From assembly GCA_964557955.1 (NCBI GenBank), contig CAZLCS010000032.1:3833-67832 (forward strand): DNA of 64,000 nt, read 5' to 3'. The notes below the pieces were generated by a model. The model ran no database searches. It saw only the letters and a program-made list of their open reading frames with translations, and was not told where the DNA came from. This document shows, in pieces, positions 34,146 to 43,291 of the stretch. Source of the stretch: JALOOX01 sp964557955. GTDB lineage: Bacteria; Desulfobacterota; Syntrophobacteria; Syntrophobacterales; Syntrophobacteraceae. How positions within the stretch are numbered: position 1 is the first letter of the stretch; each line of letters begins with the position of its first letter. The translations under genes were made by a program, and so were the position numbers.

Positions 34146-35312
34146 CTAAAATGAAAGCTTCCTGATGCGCCTGACGGCCTCACGGATACGTTCCTTATCG
34201 ACCGTAAGCGCCATACGAACGTATCCTTCACCAGGCTCCCCAAAACCGCTGCCCGGAGTGGTCACGATACCCGCTTCCTTCAGCAAAAGCGACGTGAAAT
34301 CCTGAGACGTGTATCCTTCCGGTGCGGGGCACCAGATGTAAAAGGTCGCTTTCGGCGGGGTTGGATTCAAGCTTGCGCTCTTCAGGCCCTCGATGAGAAT
34401 GTCCCGGCGTTCCTGGTAGATGGCCTGCATCTCTGCCACACACCGCTGGTCGCTTTCCAGTGCAGTGATTCCCGCCCACTGGATTGCGTTGAACGCCCCC
34501 GAATCGATGTTGCTCTTCACCTGTCCCAGTGCGCTGATCACTTCGGCATTCCCCACAGCAAAGCCAAGACGCCATCCCGTCATATTGTAGGTCTTGGACA
34601 GAGAGTGAAACTCAATTCCCACCTCCTTCGCTCCGTCCACCTCGAGGAAGCTCATGGGCCGATACCCGTCGAATCCCATCTCGGTATACGCGGCGTCATG
34701 GCAGACCATGATGTCATATTCGCGAGCGAACTCGACGACCTTCTCGAAAAAGCCCTTTTCGGCGGTCGCCCCCGTGGGATTGTTGGGATAATTGATGAAC
34801 ATGACCCTGGCCCTGCGAGCCGCTTCCGCCGGAATGGCATCCAGGTCGGGCAGGAATCCGTTCTTCTGCAGGAGCGGCATGAAATGACTCACGCCGCCGG
34901 CAAACATGGTCGCGATATCGTACACCGGGTAAGCGGGGGAGGGGACGAGCGCCATATCTCCCGGGTTGATACAGGCCAGAGGAAGATGCGCGATGCCCTC
35001 CTTGGAGCCAATGAGCGTCAAAACCTCACTTTCCGAGTCCAGGTCCACACCGAAACGGCTCTTGTACCAGCGTGCAACACTTCCCTTGAAGTCGTTCATG
35101 CCGGAATAAGAAGGGTATTGATGATTCGCAGGATCCTCGGCGGTGCGCTGCAGGGACTCGATGATGTGCCTGGGAGTCGGAAGATCAGGATCTCCCACGC
35201 CCAGATTGATGACATCGACACCTTTGGCGATCAGCTCGGCCTTGAGGCGATCAATCTCTTTGAAGAGGTAAGGGGGAAGCCGTCGGAGTCGTTCAGCCTT
35301 TTCAAATCCCAT
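34146..35312 (-). CDS. dapL: LL-diaminopimelate aminotransferase
   Basis: 388 residues, class I PLP aminotransferase. Converts tetrahydrodipicolinate to LL-diaminopimelate in one step, skipping the succinylase or acetylase pathway. Motifs: 'INLGVGDPDLPTPRHIIESL', 'YPSYSGMNDFKGSVARWY', 'NYPNNPTGATAEKGFF', 'HDAAYTEMGFDG' and the Lys region 'HSLSKTYNMTGWRLGFAVG'. ATG 35312 has GGAG 6 bases upstream; the longer frame overlaps dapB. Adjacent to dapB, dapA, dapF and lysA. A close relative acting on other amino acids is possible but context argues for DapL. Confidence 0.93.
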   Translation of the reverse strand: MGFEKAERLRRLPPYLFKEIDRLKAELIAKGVDVINLGVGDPDLPTPRHIIESLQRTAEDPANHQYPSYSGMNDFKGSVARWYKSRFGVDLDSESEVLTLIGSKEGIAHLPLACINPGDMALVPSPAYPVYDIATMFAGGVSHFMPLLQKNGFLPDLDAIPAEAARRARVMFINYPNNPTGATAEKGFFEKVVEFAREYDIMVCHDAAYTEMGFDGYRPMSFLEVDGAKEVGIEFHSLSKTYNMTGWRLGFAVGNAEVISALGQVKSNIDSGAFNAIQWAGITALESDQRCVAEMQAIYQERRDILIEGLKSASLNPTPPKATFYIWCPAPEGYTSQDFTSLLLKEAGIVTTPGSGFGEPGEGYVRMALTVDKERIREAVRRIRKLSF

Positions 35313-35350
35313 CCATTTCTCCGATATTCTCTGGTTTGTTTGGGTATCCG

Positions 35351-36154
35351 CTACTTGATGCCAAGCACGTTCTGCATATCGTAAAGACCCGGCGGCCGGC
35401 CGACCACCCATGCGGCAGCCCGGAGAGCGCCGCGAGCAAAGTTGTCCCGACTGTGAGCACGATGGGTGATCTCGATCCTCTCTCCCATCCCACCGAAAGT
35501 CACCGTGTGCTCGCCCACGATATCCCCGGCCCGGACGGTCTGGATGCCGATCTCCTTCTGTGTTCTCTCACCGATGAGCCCATGCCGCGCATAAACTCCA
35601 ACATGATCCAGATCGCGCTCCAGCGCCTCCGCCGCCACCTGTGCCAGCTTCAACGCCGTCCCGCTCGGAGCGTCCTTTTTGAATCGATGGTGAGCTTCCA
35701 CAATCTCAATATCGAAACCATCTCCGAGCATTCTGGCGACATCGGCCACGATCTTGAACAACACGTTGACTCCCATGCTCATATTGGGAGCCAGAACGCA
35801 GGGGATGTTTCGGGTCAGCTCCATCGCCTTCTGCACCTGTTCGGCGCTGAACCCCGTTGAGCCGATGACCATGGGCTTCCGGGCCGAGGCGGCTGCCTCC
35901 AAGTGAGCACACGAAGCCGAGGCGCTCGTGAAGTCGATGATCACATCGGCATTGCCCAAAACATCCATCACGGAGCCCGAAACGGTGAGACCGGTTTGGG
36001 ACCCGCCGATACACTCGGCCACATCACGACCGACTGCAGGGTGGCCGGACTGTTCAAACCCACCGGAAAGCTCGATCCCTTCGGTTTCTCGAACGAGTTG
36101 AGCGATGCGCGAACCCATCCTTCCAGCAATTCCCGCCACAGCGGCTCTGATCAT
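35351..36154 (-). CDS. dapB: 4-hydroxy-tetrahydrodipicolinate reductase
   Basis: 267 residues. Nucleotide-binding start 'AAVAGIAGRMGSRIAQL', 'DVIIDFTSASASCAHLEAA', 'VIGSTGFSAEQVQKAMEL', 'APNMSMGVNVLFKIV', and the substrate/catalytic 'EIVEAHHRFKKDAPSGTALK' with His and Lys, then 'TFGGMGERIEITHRAHSRDN'. Catalyses the second dedicated step of diaminopimelate synthesis. AAGGAGAAGGGGAG precedes the ATG at 36154; a further 10-codon extension exists. Confidence 0.96.
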   Translation of the reverse strand: MIRAAVAGIAGRMGSRIAQLVRETEGIELSGGFEQSGHPAVGRDVAECIGGSQTGLTVSGSVMDVLGNADVIIDFTSASASCAHLEAAASARKPMVIGSTGFSAEQVQKAMELTRNIPCVLAPNMSMGVNVLFKIVADVARMLGDGFDIEIVEAHHRFKKDAPSGTALKLAQVAAEALERDLDHVGVYARHGLIGERTQKEIGIQTVRAGDIVGEHTVTFGGMGERIEITHRAHSRDNFARGALRAAAWVVGRPPGLYDMQNVLGIK

Positions 36155-36296
36155 CTCCCCTTCTCCTTTGAGTCGTTCTCCCAAGCTGAAATATCGTTCA
36201 GCCTCTGAAACAGCGGTGAATCACCGGGCTGCGGCGCTTCATCCCCTTCCAGGGGGATCGCGAATCATCCCCGTGGCCGGTCCTTCGTGCCGAGGA

Positions 36297-37172
36297 CTAG
36301 AGAAGCCCGTAAGCCTGAAGGTCTCGCTTGAGGCGTTCGCGGTTGGCTTCCGACATGGGCGCCAGGGGCAGCCTCACTTCATCGCTCTTGATCTTGTTCA
36401 TCATGGCGAGGGCAGCCTTGACCGGCGCCGGATTGGTTTCGTAGAACAGGGCGTGGCAGAGCGGCAGGAGGCGATAGTAGAGCTTTTGAGCCTCCGAGAA
36501 CTTGCCGTCGAAGTAGAGGTTGCACAGGTCGGCCATGTCCCTGGGAGCAATGTTCGACGTCACGGAAATGACACCCTTTCCTCCAACGCAGAGCAGCGGA
36601 AAGGTCAGGAAATCCTCGCCGGAAACGACGGCGAAGTCGTCTCCGCACCGGGAGATGATGTCCGTGATCTGCTTCATGCTGCCCGAGGCCTCCTTCACGC
36701 CGACGATGTTGTCGATCTTGGCGAGGCGGGCTATCGTGTCCGGCTCCATGTTGACAGCGGTCCGCCCCGGGATATTGTAAAGAATGATGGGAATATCCAC
36801 GGACTCGGCCACCTTCCTGAAATGCTGATAGAGGCCTTCCTGGGTGGGCTTGTTGTAATAAGGGCTGATCATAAGCGCCCCGTCCGCTCCAGCAGTTTTG
36901 GCATGCTTCGTCAGTCGTATCGCTTCATGCGTGTTGTTCGAACCGCTGCCGGCGATGACCGGGATGCGCTTGTTAACCTGCTCCACGGCGATTTCCACCA
37001 CACGCTCATGCTCTTGAAACGAGAGCGTCGCCGATTCTCCAGTGGTACCGCATGGGACGATCCCGTGAGTTCCATTGGCGATCTGGAATTCGATCAGATC
37101 ACGCAAAGCCGCTTCATCAACCTGACCGCCTTTGAACGGCGTCACAATGGCCACCATAGCCCCTCGAAACAT
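36297..37172 (-). CDS. dapA: 4-hydroxy-tetrahydrodipicolinate synthase
   Basis: 291 residues, standard length. Signature 'GAMVAIVTPFKGGQVDEAAL', 'GIVPCGTTGESATLSFQEH', 'VIAGSGSNNTHEAIRLTKHA', 'ALMISPYYNKPTQEGLYQHF', Tyr in 'ILYNIPGRTAVNM' and the Schiff-base Lys in 'IVGVKEASGS'. Start ATG 37172 with GGGAGGG 4 bases upstream. Its 5' end lies 10 bases past the end of dapF. Confidence 0.97.
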   Translation of the reverse strand: MFRGAMVAIVTPFKGGQVDEAALRDLIEFQIANGTHGIVPCGTTGESATLSFQEHERVVEIAVEQVNKRIPVIAGSGSNNTHEAIRLTKHAKTAGADGALMISPYYNKPTQEGLYQHFRKVAESVDIPIILYNIPGRTAVNMEPDTIARLAKIDNIVGVKEASGSMKQITDIISRCGDDFAVVSGEDFLTFPLLCVGGKGVISVTSNIAPRDMADLCNLYFDGKFSEAQKLYYRLLPLCHALFYETNPAPVKAALAMMNKIKSDEVRLPLAPMSEANRERLKRDLQAYGLL

Positions 37173-37182
37173 GATTCCCTCC

Positions 37183-38052
37183 CTAGTCTCGTAGTGTTTC
37201 GTCCCAGAGCTCAGCTTCGTAAACCACCCGAGCGTCGCCTTCAAGACAGACATCCGAAAACGATGAGCCAGCTTGTCCGCTGGAGTGGGTGAAATAGATC
37301 GTCAATGTCTCACCACTCCTCGTGAGGACATCAACGGGGGATTCGACCAGGCCCCGCAAAGCGGCCATGATGGCCGAGGCAATGGAGCCCGTCCCACAAG
37401 CGAGGGTTTCACCCTCCACCCCGCGCTCGTAGGTTCTGATGGTCAGCCGATGCGTATCTCGAACATGGACGAAATTCACGTTGGTGCCCGCAGGTTGAAA
37501 GTGTGGATGAAAGCGTAGAGCTCGGCCCCATTCCGATACCCTGGCCTCCTCAAGGGCACCGGCCGTCTCCAGGAAGTGAATCGCATGCGGAACCCCCGTA
37601 TTCACGAAGTCGAGCAGGAACGAGCGGTCGGAGGTCTGCAGCTCGAAGCGGCTCTTCTGACCCTGCGGAGGTGTCGTGCGGATCTTGACTCGTGAACCTC
37701 GGAGCTCCGCTTCAATGATGCCCGCCAAGGTTCTGAAGGCCATCTTCGTCTGCGAGGTGATTCCTGAAAGGAAAGCGAATCGAGCCGCACAGCGTGCGCC
37801 ATTGCCGCACATCTCGGCGACGCTGCCGTCCGCGTTGTAAAACCTCCACTGAAAATCCACCTCCGGGTCGTCTTCAAGGAGAATCAGGCCGTCAGCCCCC
37901 ACCGACAGCTTGTTTCGGCAGGCTTTTCTGGCAAGCTCCTTCTGCTTCTCTTCTCCCGCAATCTTCTGAGAACGGTTGTCGATGAGGATGAAGTCATTGC
38001 CGCTGCCCGTCATTTTGAAGAAAGCGATGCGATCAGCTCCAGCATTTTCCAT
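37183..38052 (-). CDS. dapF: diaminopimelate epimerase
   Basis: 289 residues. Active-site Cys motifs 'AEMCGNGARCAARFA' and 'ETLACGTGSIASAIMA', with 'FFKMTGSGNDFILIDNR', 'VGADGLILLEDDPEVDFQWR' and 'FVNTGVPHAIHFL'. Converts LL- to meso-diaminopimelate for peptidoglycan and lysine. It sits between lysA and dapA. The start ATG at 38052 is not preceded by a strong ribosome site. Confidence 0.96.
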   Translation of the reverse strand: MENAGADRIAFFKMTGSGNDFILIDNRSQKIAGEEKQKELARKACRNKLSVGADGLILLEDDPEVDFQWRFYNADGSVAEMCGNGARCAARFAFLSGITSQTKMAFRTLAGIIEAELRGSRVKIRTTPPQGQKSRFELQTSDRSFLLDFVNTGVPHAIHFLETAGALEEARVSEWGRALRFHPHFQPAGTNVNFVHVRDTHRLTIRTYERGVEGETLACGTGSIASAIMAALRGLVESPVDVLTRSGETLTIYFTHSSGQAGSSFSDVCLEGDARVVYEAELWDETLRD

Positions 38053-38094
38053 TTCGAGAATCGTCCTTTTGCATCTTCTGCGACCGCCGGATCG

Positions 38095-39348
38095 TCATGC
38101 CAGCTCCGGGATCCATTCGCCGCGTATGAGATCCTCATGGGTCTCGCGCCTGCGGATGACGAAATACTGGTCATCCTTGACCAAGACTTCGCTGGCTCTC
38201 GGCCTGGAGTTGTAATTGGAGGACATGGTGAAGCCATAAGCTCCCGCACTCATGACAGCAAGGCAATCACCGGGCTGCACCATGGGAAGCCCGCGCTCCC
38301 GGGCCAGAAAATCACCCGACTCGCAAATGGGTCCCACGACGTCCACCACCTGCATTTCCCGGTCACTCTTCACCACCGGGAGGATCTGATGGTAAGAACC
38401 ATACAGGCTTGGCCGGACCAGATCGTTCATCCCGGCATCCACAATGACGAAGTCTTTACTGGCGGATTTTTTGGTGTAGAGCACGTGGGTCAGCAGAACT
38501 CCGGCGTTGCCGACGATAACGCGCCCCGGTTCGAAAATCAAGGTGCACGAAAGCCCCTCCAGCTCGCTCAAAATGGCCTCGGCATATTCGTGGGGATGTG
38601 GGGGAGACTCCTGGTCGTACACAATGCCCAATCCTCCCCCGAGATCCAGGTAGCGAACAGGGATCCCCACCTCTTCCAACCGGTCAATGAGCACTCGCAG
38701 CCGCTTGAGGGCATCCACGAACGGGGATATATCCGTCAGCTGGCTTCCGATGTGGCAGTCCACACCCAGAATCTCAATATGATCCAGCTCCATCGCCCTC
38801 TTGTACGAGTGAATGGCGCCTTCGATATCGATGCCGAATTTGTTCTTCTTGAGGCCGGTCGAGATATAGGGATGGGTCTTTGGGTCTACATCCGGATTGA
38901 CTCGAAGAGCGATCCGAGCCCTGGTCCCGAGCTCTCCCGCTCTGGTGTTGATGGCCTCCAGTTCGAGCTCCGACTCGATATTGAACATCAGGATGTTCTC
39001 TTTGAGAGCGTAGTCAACCTCCTCGATCGTCTTGCCAACCCCGGAATACACGATTCGATCGGCAGGAATCCCAGCCTTCCGGGCGCGGAACAGCTCGCCG
39101 CCCGAAACGATATCCACTCCACCCCCCAACGAACCGAACAGATTCAGGATGGCCAGGTTTGAATTGGCTTTCATGGCGAAGCATGTGAGATGCGGCACCT
39201 TGGAAAAGGCCTCGTCAAACACGCAAAAGTGATGCTTCAGGGTAGCATAGCTGTAAACGTAACACGGGGTCCCCACCTCGTCCGCCACCTTTCTGAGTGG
39301 GACCTTTTCGCAATGGAGCTCATCCTGATCGAAGCGGAAATAATGCAT
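38095..39348 (-). CDS. lysA: diaminopimelate decarboxylase
   Basis: 417 residues. Alanine-racemase-like barrel with PLP Lys in 'LTCFAMKANSNLAIL', 'SGGELFRARKAGIPADRIVY', 'RVNPDVDPKTHPYISTGLK', 'LGVDCHIGSQLTDISPFVDA', 'LDLGGGLGIVYD', 'FEPGRVIVGNAGVLLTHVLY' and 'VGPICESGDFLARE'. Produces L-lysine. The frame starts MHYFRFDQDEL at 39348, 28 bases after a lipoprotein gene. It completes the pathway cluster here. Confidence 0.97.
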   Translation of the reverse strand: MHYFRFDQDELHCEKVPLRKVADEVGTPCYVYSYATLKHHFCVFDEAFSKVPHLTCFAMKANSNLAILNLFGSLGGGVDIVSGGELFRARKAGIPADRIVYSGVGKTIEEVDYALKENILMFNIESELELEAINTRAGELGTRARIALRVNPDVDPKTHPYISTGLKKNKFGIDIEGAIHSYKRAMELDHIEILGVDCHIGSQLTDISPFVDALKRLRVLIDRLEEVGIPVRYLDLGGGLGIVYDQESPPHPHEYAEAILSELEGLSCTLIFEPGRVIVGNAGVLLTHVLYTKKSASKDFVIVDAGMNDLVRPSLYGSYHQILPVVKSDREMQVVDVVGPICESGDFLARERGLPMVQPGDCLAVMSAGAYGFTMSSNYNSRPRASEVLVKDDQYFVIRRRETHEDLIRGEWIPELA

Positions 39349-39375
39349 AGGGGATCTCTTTTGTCACCACGGGTT

Positions 39376-40470
39376 CTAGTCAAACTGCAGGCTGCGGATC
39401 TCAACCCATTTGGACAGCAACCCCTCCTGCTCTTCCGCCTGGGGGTTGACTGCCGACACGGCGTAGGAGTAAAGAGCATTCTTCTTCACCGCCCGGTCCA
39501 CATAGGGGCCTCGGGGTACAGGGGCTGCCGTGAGACGGGTAATCTCCTTGCCTTCCTTTCGATAGACATGATAACCGCCAACAACCCCCTCGCTCTCCAT
39601 CCAGTTGACCTCAATGGCCCCCTGGGAGGGAATCGTCCAGACGGTTTTGGGAGGGGGAGGGGGCACAGCAGCCGGAGCCTTGGTTTTTGCCGATACTGCG
39701 GGCTCCCCCATCACAAGGGTGCCCTCAAAGTTGAGGAAGGGAGTCACCCGGTAATCATAACTGTGCTGTGATGCAACCGCCTTGTCGAGGAACGTGCTGG
39801 CCCGGACCGGCACCGAGGAGATATTCTCCCAGTTGCCGCTCCCCGTTCTGCGCTCGATAATATACTGCAGCTCACCCTGGAGAGGTTTGCCCTGTGAATC
39901 CTTTTGGGACGGCTTCCACTTCAGAAGGATTCCCTGGGGTTGAGTACTGACGGTCAGATTATTCGTGCGTCCAGGCCCCGGAATCACCTTGGCGATAACC
40001 GGGTTGGACTGAGACTGGGGGCGCTCCTTCCGATCCTGAATGATGATCTGGTAGCGATAGGCCCGGTGCTTCGATACGTCCGTATCCTCCCACAGGAGCT
40101 TGTCGGCCGCCCTCCGAGCCGGTTGAGGAGCTGCAGGGTCGATCTGCTGCACCTCTGTTTGAGATTGCACAGGACATTCCGGGCAATTTCGACTCTCCCA
40201 TTGCACCGGCGCCTTGACGATCAAGAACCGATGGGATGCCCCCTTATCGGTCGTCCTGACGGCCGCGGGGACCGTCCAGCTGAGCTCAACGGCTCCGGGC
40301 AGTATGCGCACCGACAGATCCCCTATCTCCGGTCGTGCCGTCTCCGACATAGGCTTGGGAAAGGTCTTGTTGGCACACCCGATTGCCGCCGCACCCACGA
40401 AAAGTATCAGCAACACGGCGCATGAACGGCGAGCAAGCTTCGTCCTGCTCAGAGTGGATAGGCTCGTCAT
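39376..40470 (-). CDS. lipoprotein with fibronectin type III-like domains
   Basis: 364 residues. Lipoprotein signal 'RSCAVLLILFVGAAAIGCAN' with lipobox Cys near 32. Then at least three beta-sandwich repeats of FnIII type: 'LSVRILPGAVELSWTVP', 'LTVSTQPQGILLKWKPSQ' with 'YDYRVTPF', and 'IPSQGAIEVNWMESEGVVGG' with 'YSYAVSAVNPQ'. Pro-rich linkers separate them. It lies between argH and lysA in the cluster; a lipoprotein gene at that place also occurs in Geobacter-type clusters. ATG 40470 follows AGAGGATT. Function unknown; may bind envelope components. Confidence 0.8.
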   Translation of the reverse strand: MTSLSTLSRTKLARRSCAVLLILFVGAAAIGCANKTFPKPMSETARPEIGDLSVRILPGAVELSWTVPAAVRTTDKGASHRFLIVKAPVQWESRNCPECPVQSQTEVQQIDPAAPQPARRAADKLLWEDTDVSKHRAYRYQIIIQDRKERPQSQSNPVIAKVIPGPGRTNNLTVSTQPQGILLKWKPSQKDSQGKPLQGELQYIIERRTGSGNWENISSVPVRASTFLDKAVASQHSYDYRVTPFLNFEGTLVMGEPAVSAKTKAPAAVPPPPPKTVWTIPSQGAIEVNWMESEGVVGGYHVYRKEGKEITRLTAAPVPRGPYVDRAVKKNALYSYAVSAVNPQAEEQEGLLSKWVEIRSLQFD

Positions 40471-40646
40471 ATATTGAATCCTCTTTATCCCCGATCGCGC
40501 GCGACGGAGTGTGGATGGAGGCTGTCGATTCAAGGCGCCACCGCCCAGGTTCCAGTGCGGGCATCCGTTGTGTCGAGTCTTCCGAGTCCGACAAGCAAAG
40601 GCTGACACAGGCCACGGAACCCCGTGGCTCGCCAGGAGGCCAACCT

Positions 40647-42047
40647 TTAGCGTGTCAATTCCCTCTGCAGATCATCGATTTCCGCGCGGGCACGGGCAAT
40701 GGCCTCCTGGACTCGCGAGGAAGCCGTACCGCCTCGGGATGTTCGCTGATCCACCGCGTTTCTGAGGTCCAGGAAACCAAAGACATCAGAATCAAAGGAC
40801 TTGGAGATCCTTCGGAGCTCATCAAGGCTGCAGTCTTCAAGACCCTTCTGGGCCTGAATGCAATGTTGCACTATCTGCCCGACCACATGGTGAGCTTTTC
40901 TGAAAGGCAGGCCCTTGCGCACCAGGTAGTCTGCGAGCTCCGTGGCCAACGTGAAGCCCTCAATGGCCATCTCCCGCATGCGCTCTTCATTGAAGCGGAT
41001 CTCAGGCAGCAACCGGCTCAGCAGGCGCAATGTGCTCAGCACCGTGTCCGCCGTGTCAAACACAGGTTCCTTGTCCTCCTGAAGATCCCTGTTATAGGCC
41101 AGTGGCAAAGCCTTGGTCAAAGTGAGCAAAGCCATGAGGCTGCCGAAAACTCTCCCGCTCTTGCCCCTCATGAGCTCCGGAACATCCGGATTCTTCTTCT
41201 GGGGCATAATGCTCGATCCCGTACAGAAGGCGTCGCTGATCTCGATGAATGCAAATTCACACGTTGACCAGAGTATGAGCTCCTCAGCCAATCGACTCAC
41301 GTGCACCATGAGAATGGCGGCAGCGCTGCAGAACTCGATCAGATAATCACGGTCGCTGACGGCATCGATGGAGTTCCGGGTCACCTCGGGAAATCCAAGA
41401 TACCGTGCCGTGAGATCCATATCGATGGGAAACGACGTCCCTGCCAGGGCCGCACTGCCGAGGGGAAGAACATCGGCCCGTCGGAGGCAATCGGCCATGC
41501 GCTGATCGTCCCGGCGGAACATCTCATCATAGGCCAGAAGGTGATGGGACAACAACACGGGCTGGGCATGCTGGAGATGTGTGAACCCCGGCATCACCGC
41601 CCCAATGCACTTCCCGGCGGTCTCGATGAAGCCTTTGCGCACTTCGAGGAGAAGTGCTCGGCACTGCCGGATCACGTCTCTGATATAGAGCCGCATGTCC
41701 AGGCAGATCTGATCGTTGCGACTGCGGGCCGTATGGAGCTTTCCTCCCACTTCGCCAAGCTTCTGGATCAAACGGCGCTCGACCGCCATATGGATGTCTT
41801 CTTCCGAATAGTCGAGGCTCAGGCTGCCTCGTTCAATCTCACGGAGAATCTCTCCAAGTCCGCCAATGATGAGCGACGCCTCCTCGTGAGTGATGATGCC
41901 GCACTCACCCAGCATTCGGCAATGGGCGATACTTCCCTCGATATCGTAGCGATAGAGCCGGCTGTCGTAATGAATCGAGGCGGTATACTCTTCCACCTGC
42001 CGGTTCGTCGGTTGGTCGAAACGCCCCTGCCAGGGCTTGTCATTCAT
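40647..42047 (-). CDS. argH: argininosuccinate lyase
   Basis: 466 residues. 'PWQGRFDQPTNRQVEEYTAS', 'YRYDIEGSIAHCRML', 'EEDIHMAVERRLIQKLGEVG', 'KLHTARSRNDQICLDMRLYI', 'PGFTHLQHAQPVLLSHHLLA' and the signature 'GSSIMPQKKNPDVPELMRGK'. Final enzyme of arginine synthesis, releasing fumarate. Gap of 19 bases to argG. Length is normal. Confidence 0.97.
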   Translation of the reverse strand: MNDKPWQGRFDQPTNRQVEEYTASIHYDSRLYRYDIEGSIAHCRMLGECGIITHEEASLIIGGLGEILREIERGSLSLDYSEEDIHMAVERRLIQKLGEVGGKLHTARSRNDQICLDMRLYIRDVIRQCRALLLEVRKGFIETAGKCIGAVMPGFTHLQHAQPVLLSHHLLAYDEMFRRDDQRMADCLRRADVLPLGSAALAGTSFPIDMDLTARYLGFPEVTRNSIDAVSDRDYLIEFCSAAAILMVHVSRLAEELILWSTCEFAFIEISDAFCTGSSIMPQKKNPDVPELMRGKSGRVFGSLMALLTLTKALPLAYNRDLQEDKEPVFDTADTVLSTLRLLSRLLPEIRFNEERMREMAIEGFTLATELADYLVRKGLPFRKAHHVVGQIVQHCIQAQKGLEDCSLDELRRISKSFDSDVFGFLDLRNAVDQRTSRGGTASSRVQEAIARARAEIDDLQRELTR

Positions 42048-42066
42048 GCGCCTGTTTCCTCTGATT

Positions 42067-43266
42067 TCACTGCTTTCGAACCAGCGACTCGATCCTCAGC
42101 CTGAGCCCATTCAATCGAATAAAGCCCGTCGCGTCATCCTGCCGGTAAACGGAGTCCTCCTCGAACGTCGCGAAGCTGGGCTGATAGAGCGACCGTTCGG
42201 ACTTGCGGCCCGTCACCGTGCAGTTCCCTTTGTACAGCTTCAATCGCGCTGTTCCCCACACATTCTCCTGGGACAGGTCCACGAGGTTCTGCAGGAGACG
42301 CATTTCGGGCGAAAACCAGAAGCCGTTGTAAATCAGGCGAGAATACTGGGGAATCAAGGAATCCCGGATCTGCATGACCTCACGGTCCATGGTCAATGAC
42401 TCCACGGCCTGATGCGCCGCTCGGAGCACCGTCCCCCCGGGAGTTTCGTAGACGCCCCGTGATTTCATTCCCACGTAGCGGTTCTCCACCAGATCGACCC
42501 GGCCGATGCCGTGCCTGCCTCCGATTTCGTTCAGACGCTGAAGCAACCGAGCAGGACTGAGCCGCTCGCCGTTGATCGCAATCGGATTGCCCCGCTCGAA
42601 ATCGATCTCGACCACTTCGGGCTCATCGGGAGCCTCGCGTGGATCCACAGTGAGCGTGAACATATCGGCATGAGGCTCGAGCCAGGGATCTTCGAGGATG
42701 CCTCCTTCATAGCTGATGTGCAGCATGTTTCGATCGGAGCTGTAGGGCTTCTCCTGCGTCACGGGGACAGGAATTCCGTGCCTGGTGGCGAAATCAACGA
42801 GTGCGGTGCGTGACCTCAAGTCCCACTCTCGCCAGGGTGCCACGACCTTGATACCTGGATTGAGAGCCATGTAAGTCAGCTCAAATCTCACCTGGTCGTT
42901 GCCCTTGCCGGTGGCCCCGTGGCTCACGGCATCAGCTCCCTCTTCGGCAGCGATTCGAATCTGATGCTTGGCGATGATCGGGCGGGCAATGGATGTCCCC
43001 AGAAGATAGTGTCCCTCATAGACTGCATTGGCCCTGAACATGGGAAAAACGAAATCTCCAACGAATTCCTCGCGAAGATCCTCGATGCGGGCTTTGACAG
43101 CCCCGGTGGCCAGAGCCTTTGCTTCCAGGCCATCCAGCTCTTCACCCTGCCCAAGGTCTGCAGCGAAAGCCACTACTTCGCACTGGTAAGTCTCGATGAG
43201 CCACTTAAGGATGACCGACGTATCCAGCCCGCCGGAATATGCCAGAACTACCTTGTCAACTTTCAT
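42067..43266 (-). CDS. argG: argininosuccinate synthase
   Basis: 399 residues. ATP loop 'VLAYSGGLDTSVILKWL', 'EVVAFAADLGQGEELDGLEA', 'YEGHYLLGTSIARPIIAK', 'AVSHGATGKGNDQVRFELTY', 'VVAPWREWDL' and 'SYEGGILEDPW'. Joins citrulline and aspartate. Neighbours argF and argH are on the same strand. Length normal. Confidence 0.97.
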   Translation of the reverse strand: MKVDKVVLAYSGGLDTSVILKWLIETYQCEVVAFAADLGQGEELDGLEAKALATGAVKARIEDLREEFVGDFVFPMFRANAVYEGHYLLGTSIARPIIAKHQIRIAAEEGADAVSHGATGKGNDQVRFELTYMALNPGIKVVAPWREWDLRSRTALVDFATRHGIPVPVTQEKPYSSDRNMLHISYEGGILEDPWLEPHADMFTLTVDPREAPDEPEVVEIDFERGNPIAINGERLSPARLLQRLNEIGGRHGIGRVDLVENRYVGMKSRGVYETPGGTVLRAAHQAVESLTMDREVMQIRDSLIPQYSRLIYNGFWFSPEMRLLQNLVDLSQENVWGTARLKLYKGNCTVTGRKSERSLYQPSFATFEEDSVYRQDDATGFIRLNGLRLRIESLVRKQ

Positions 43267-43291
43267 ACCGAGGCAACGCCTCCTTTCAAAG

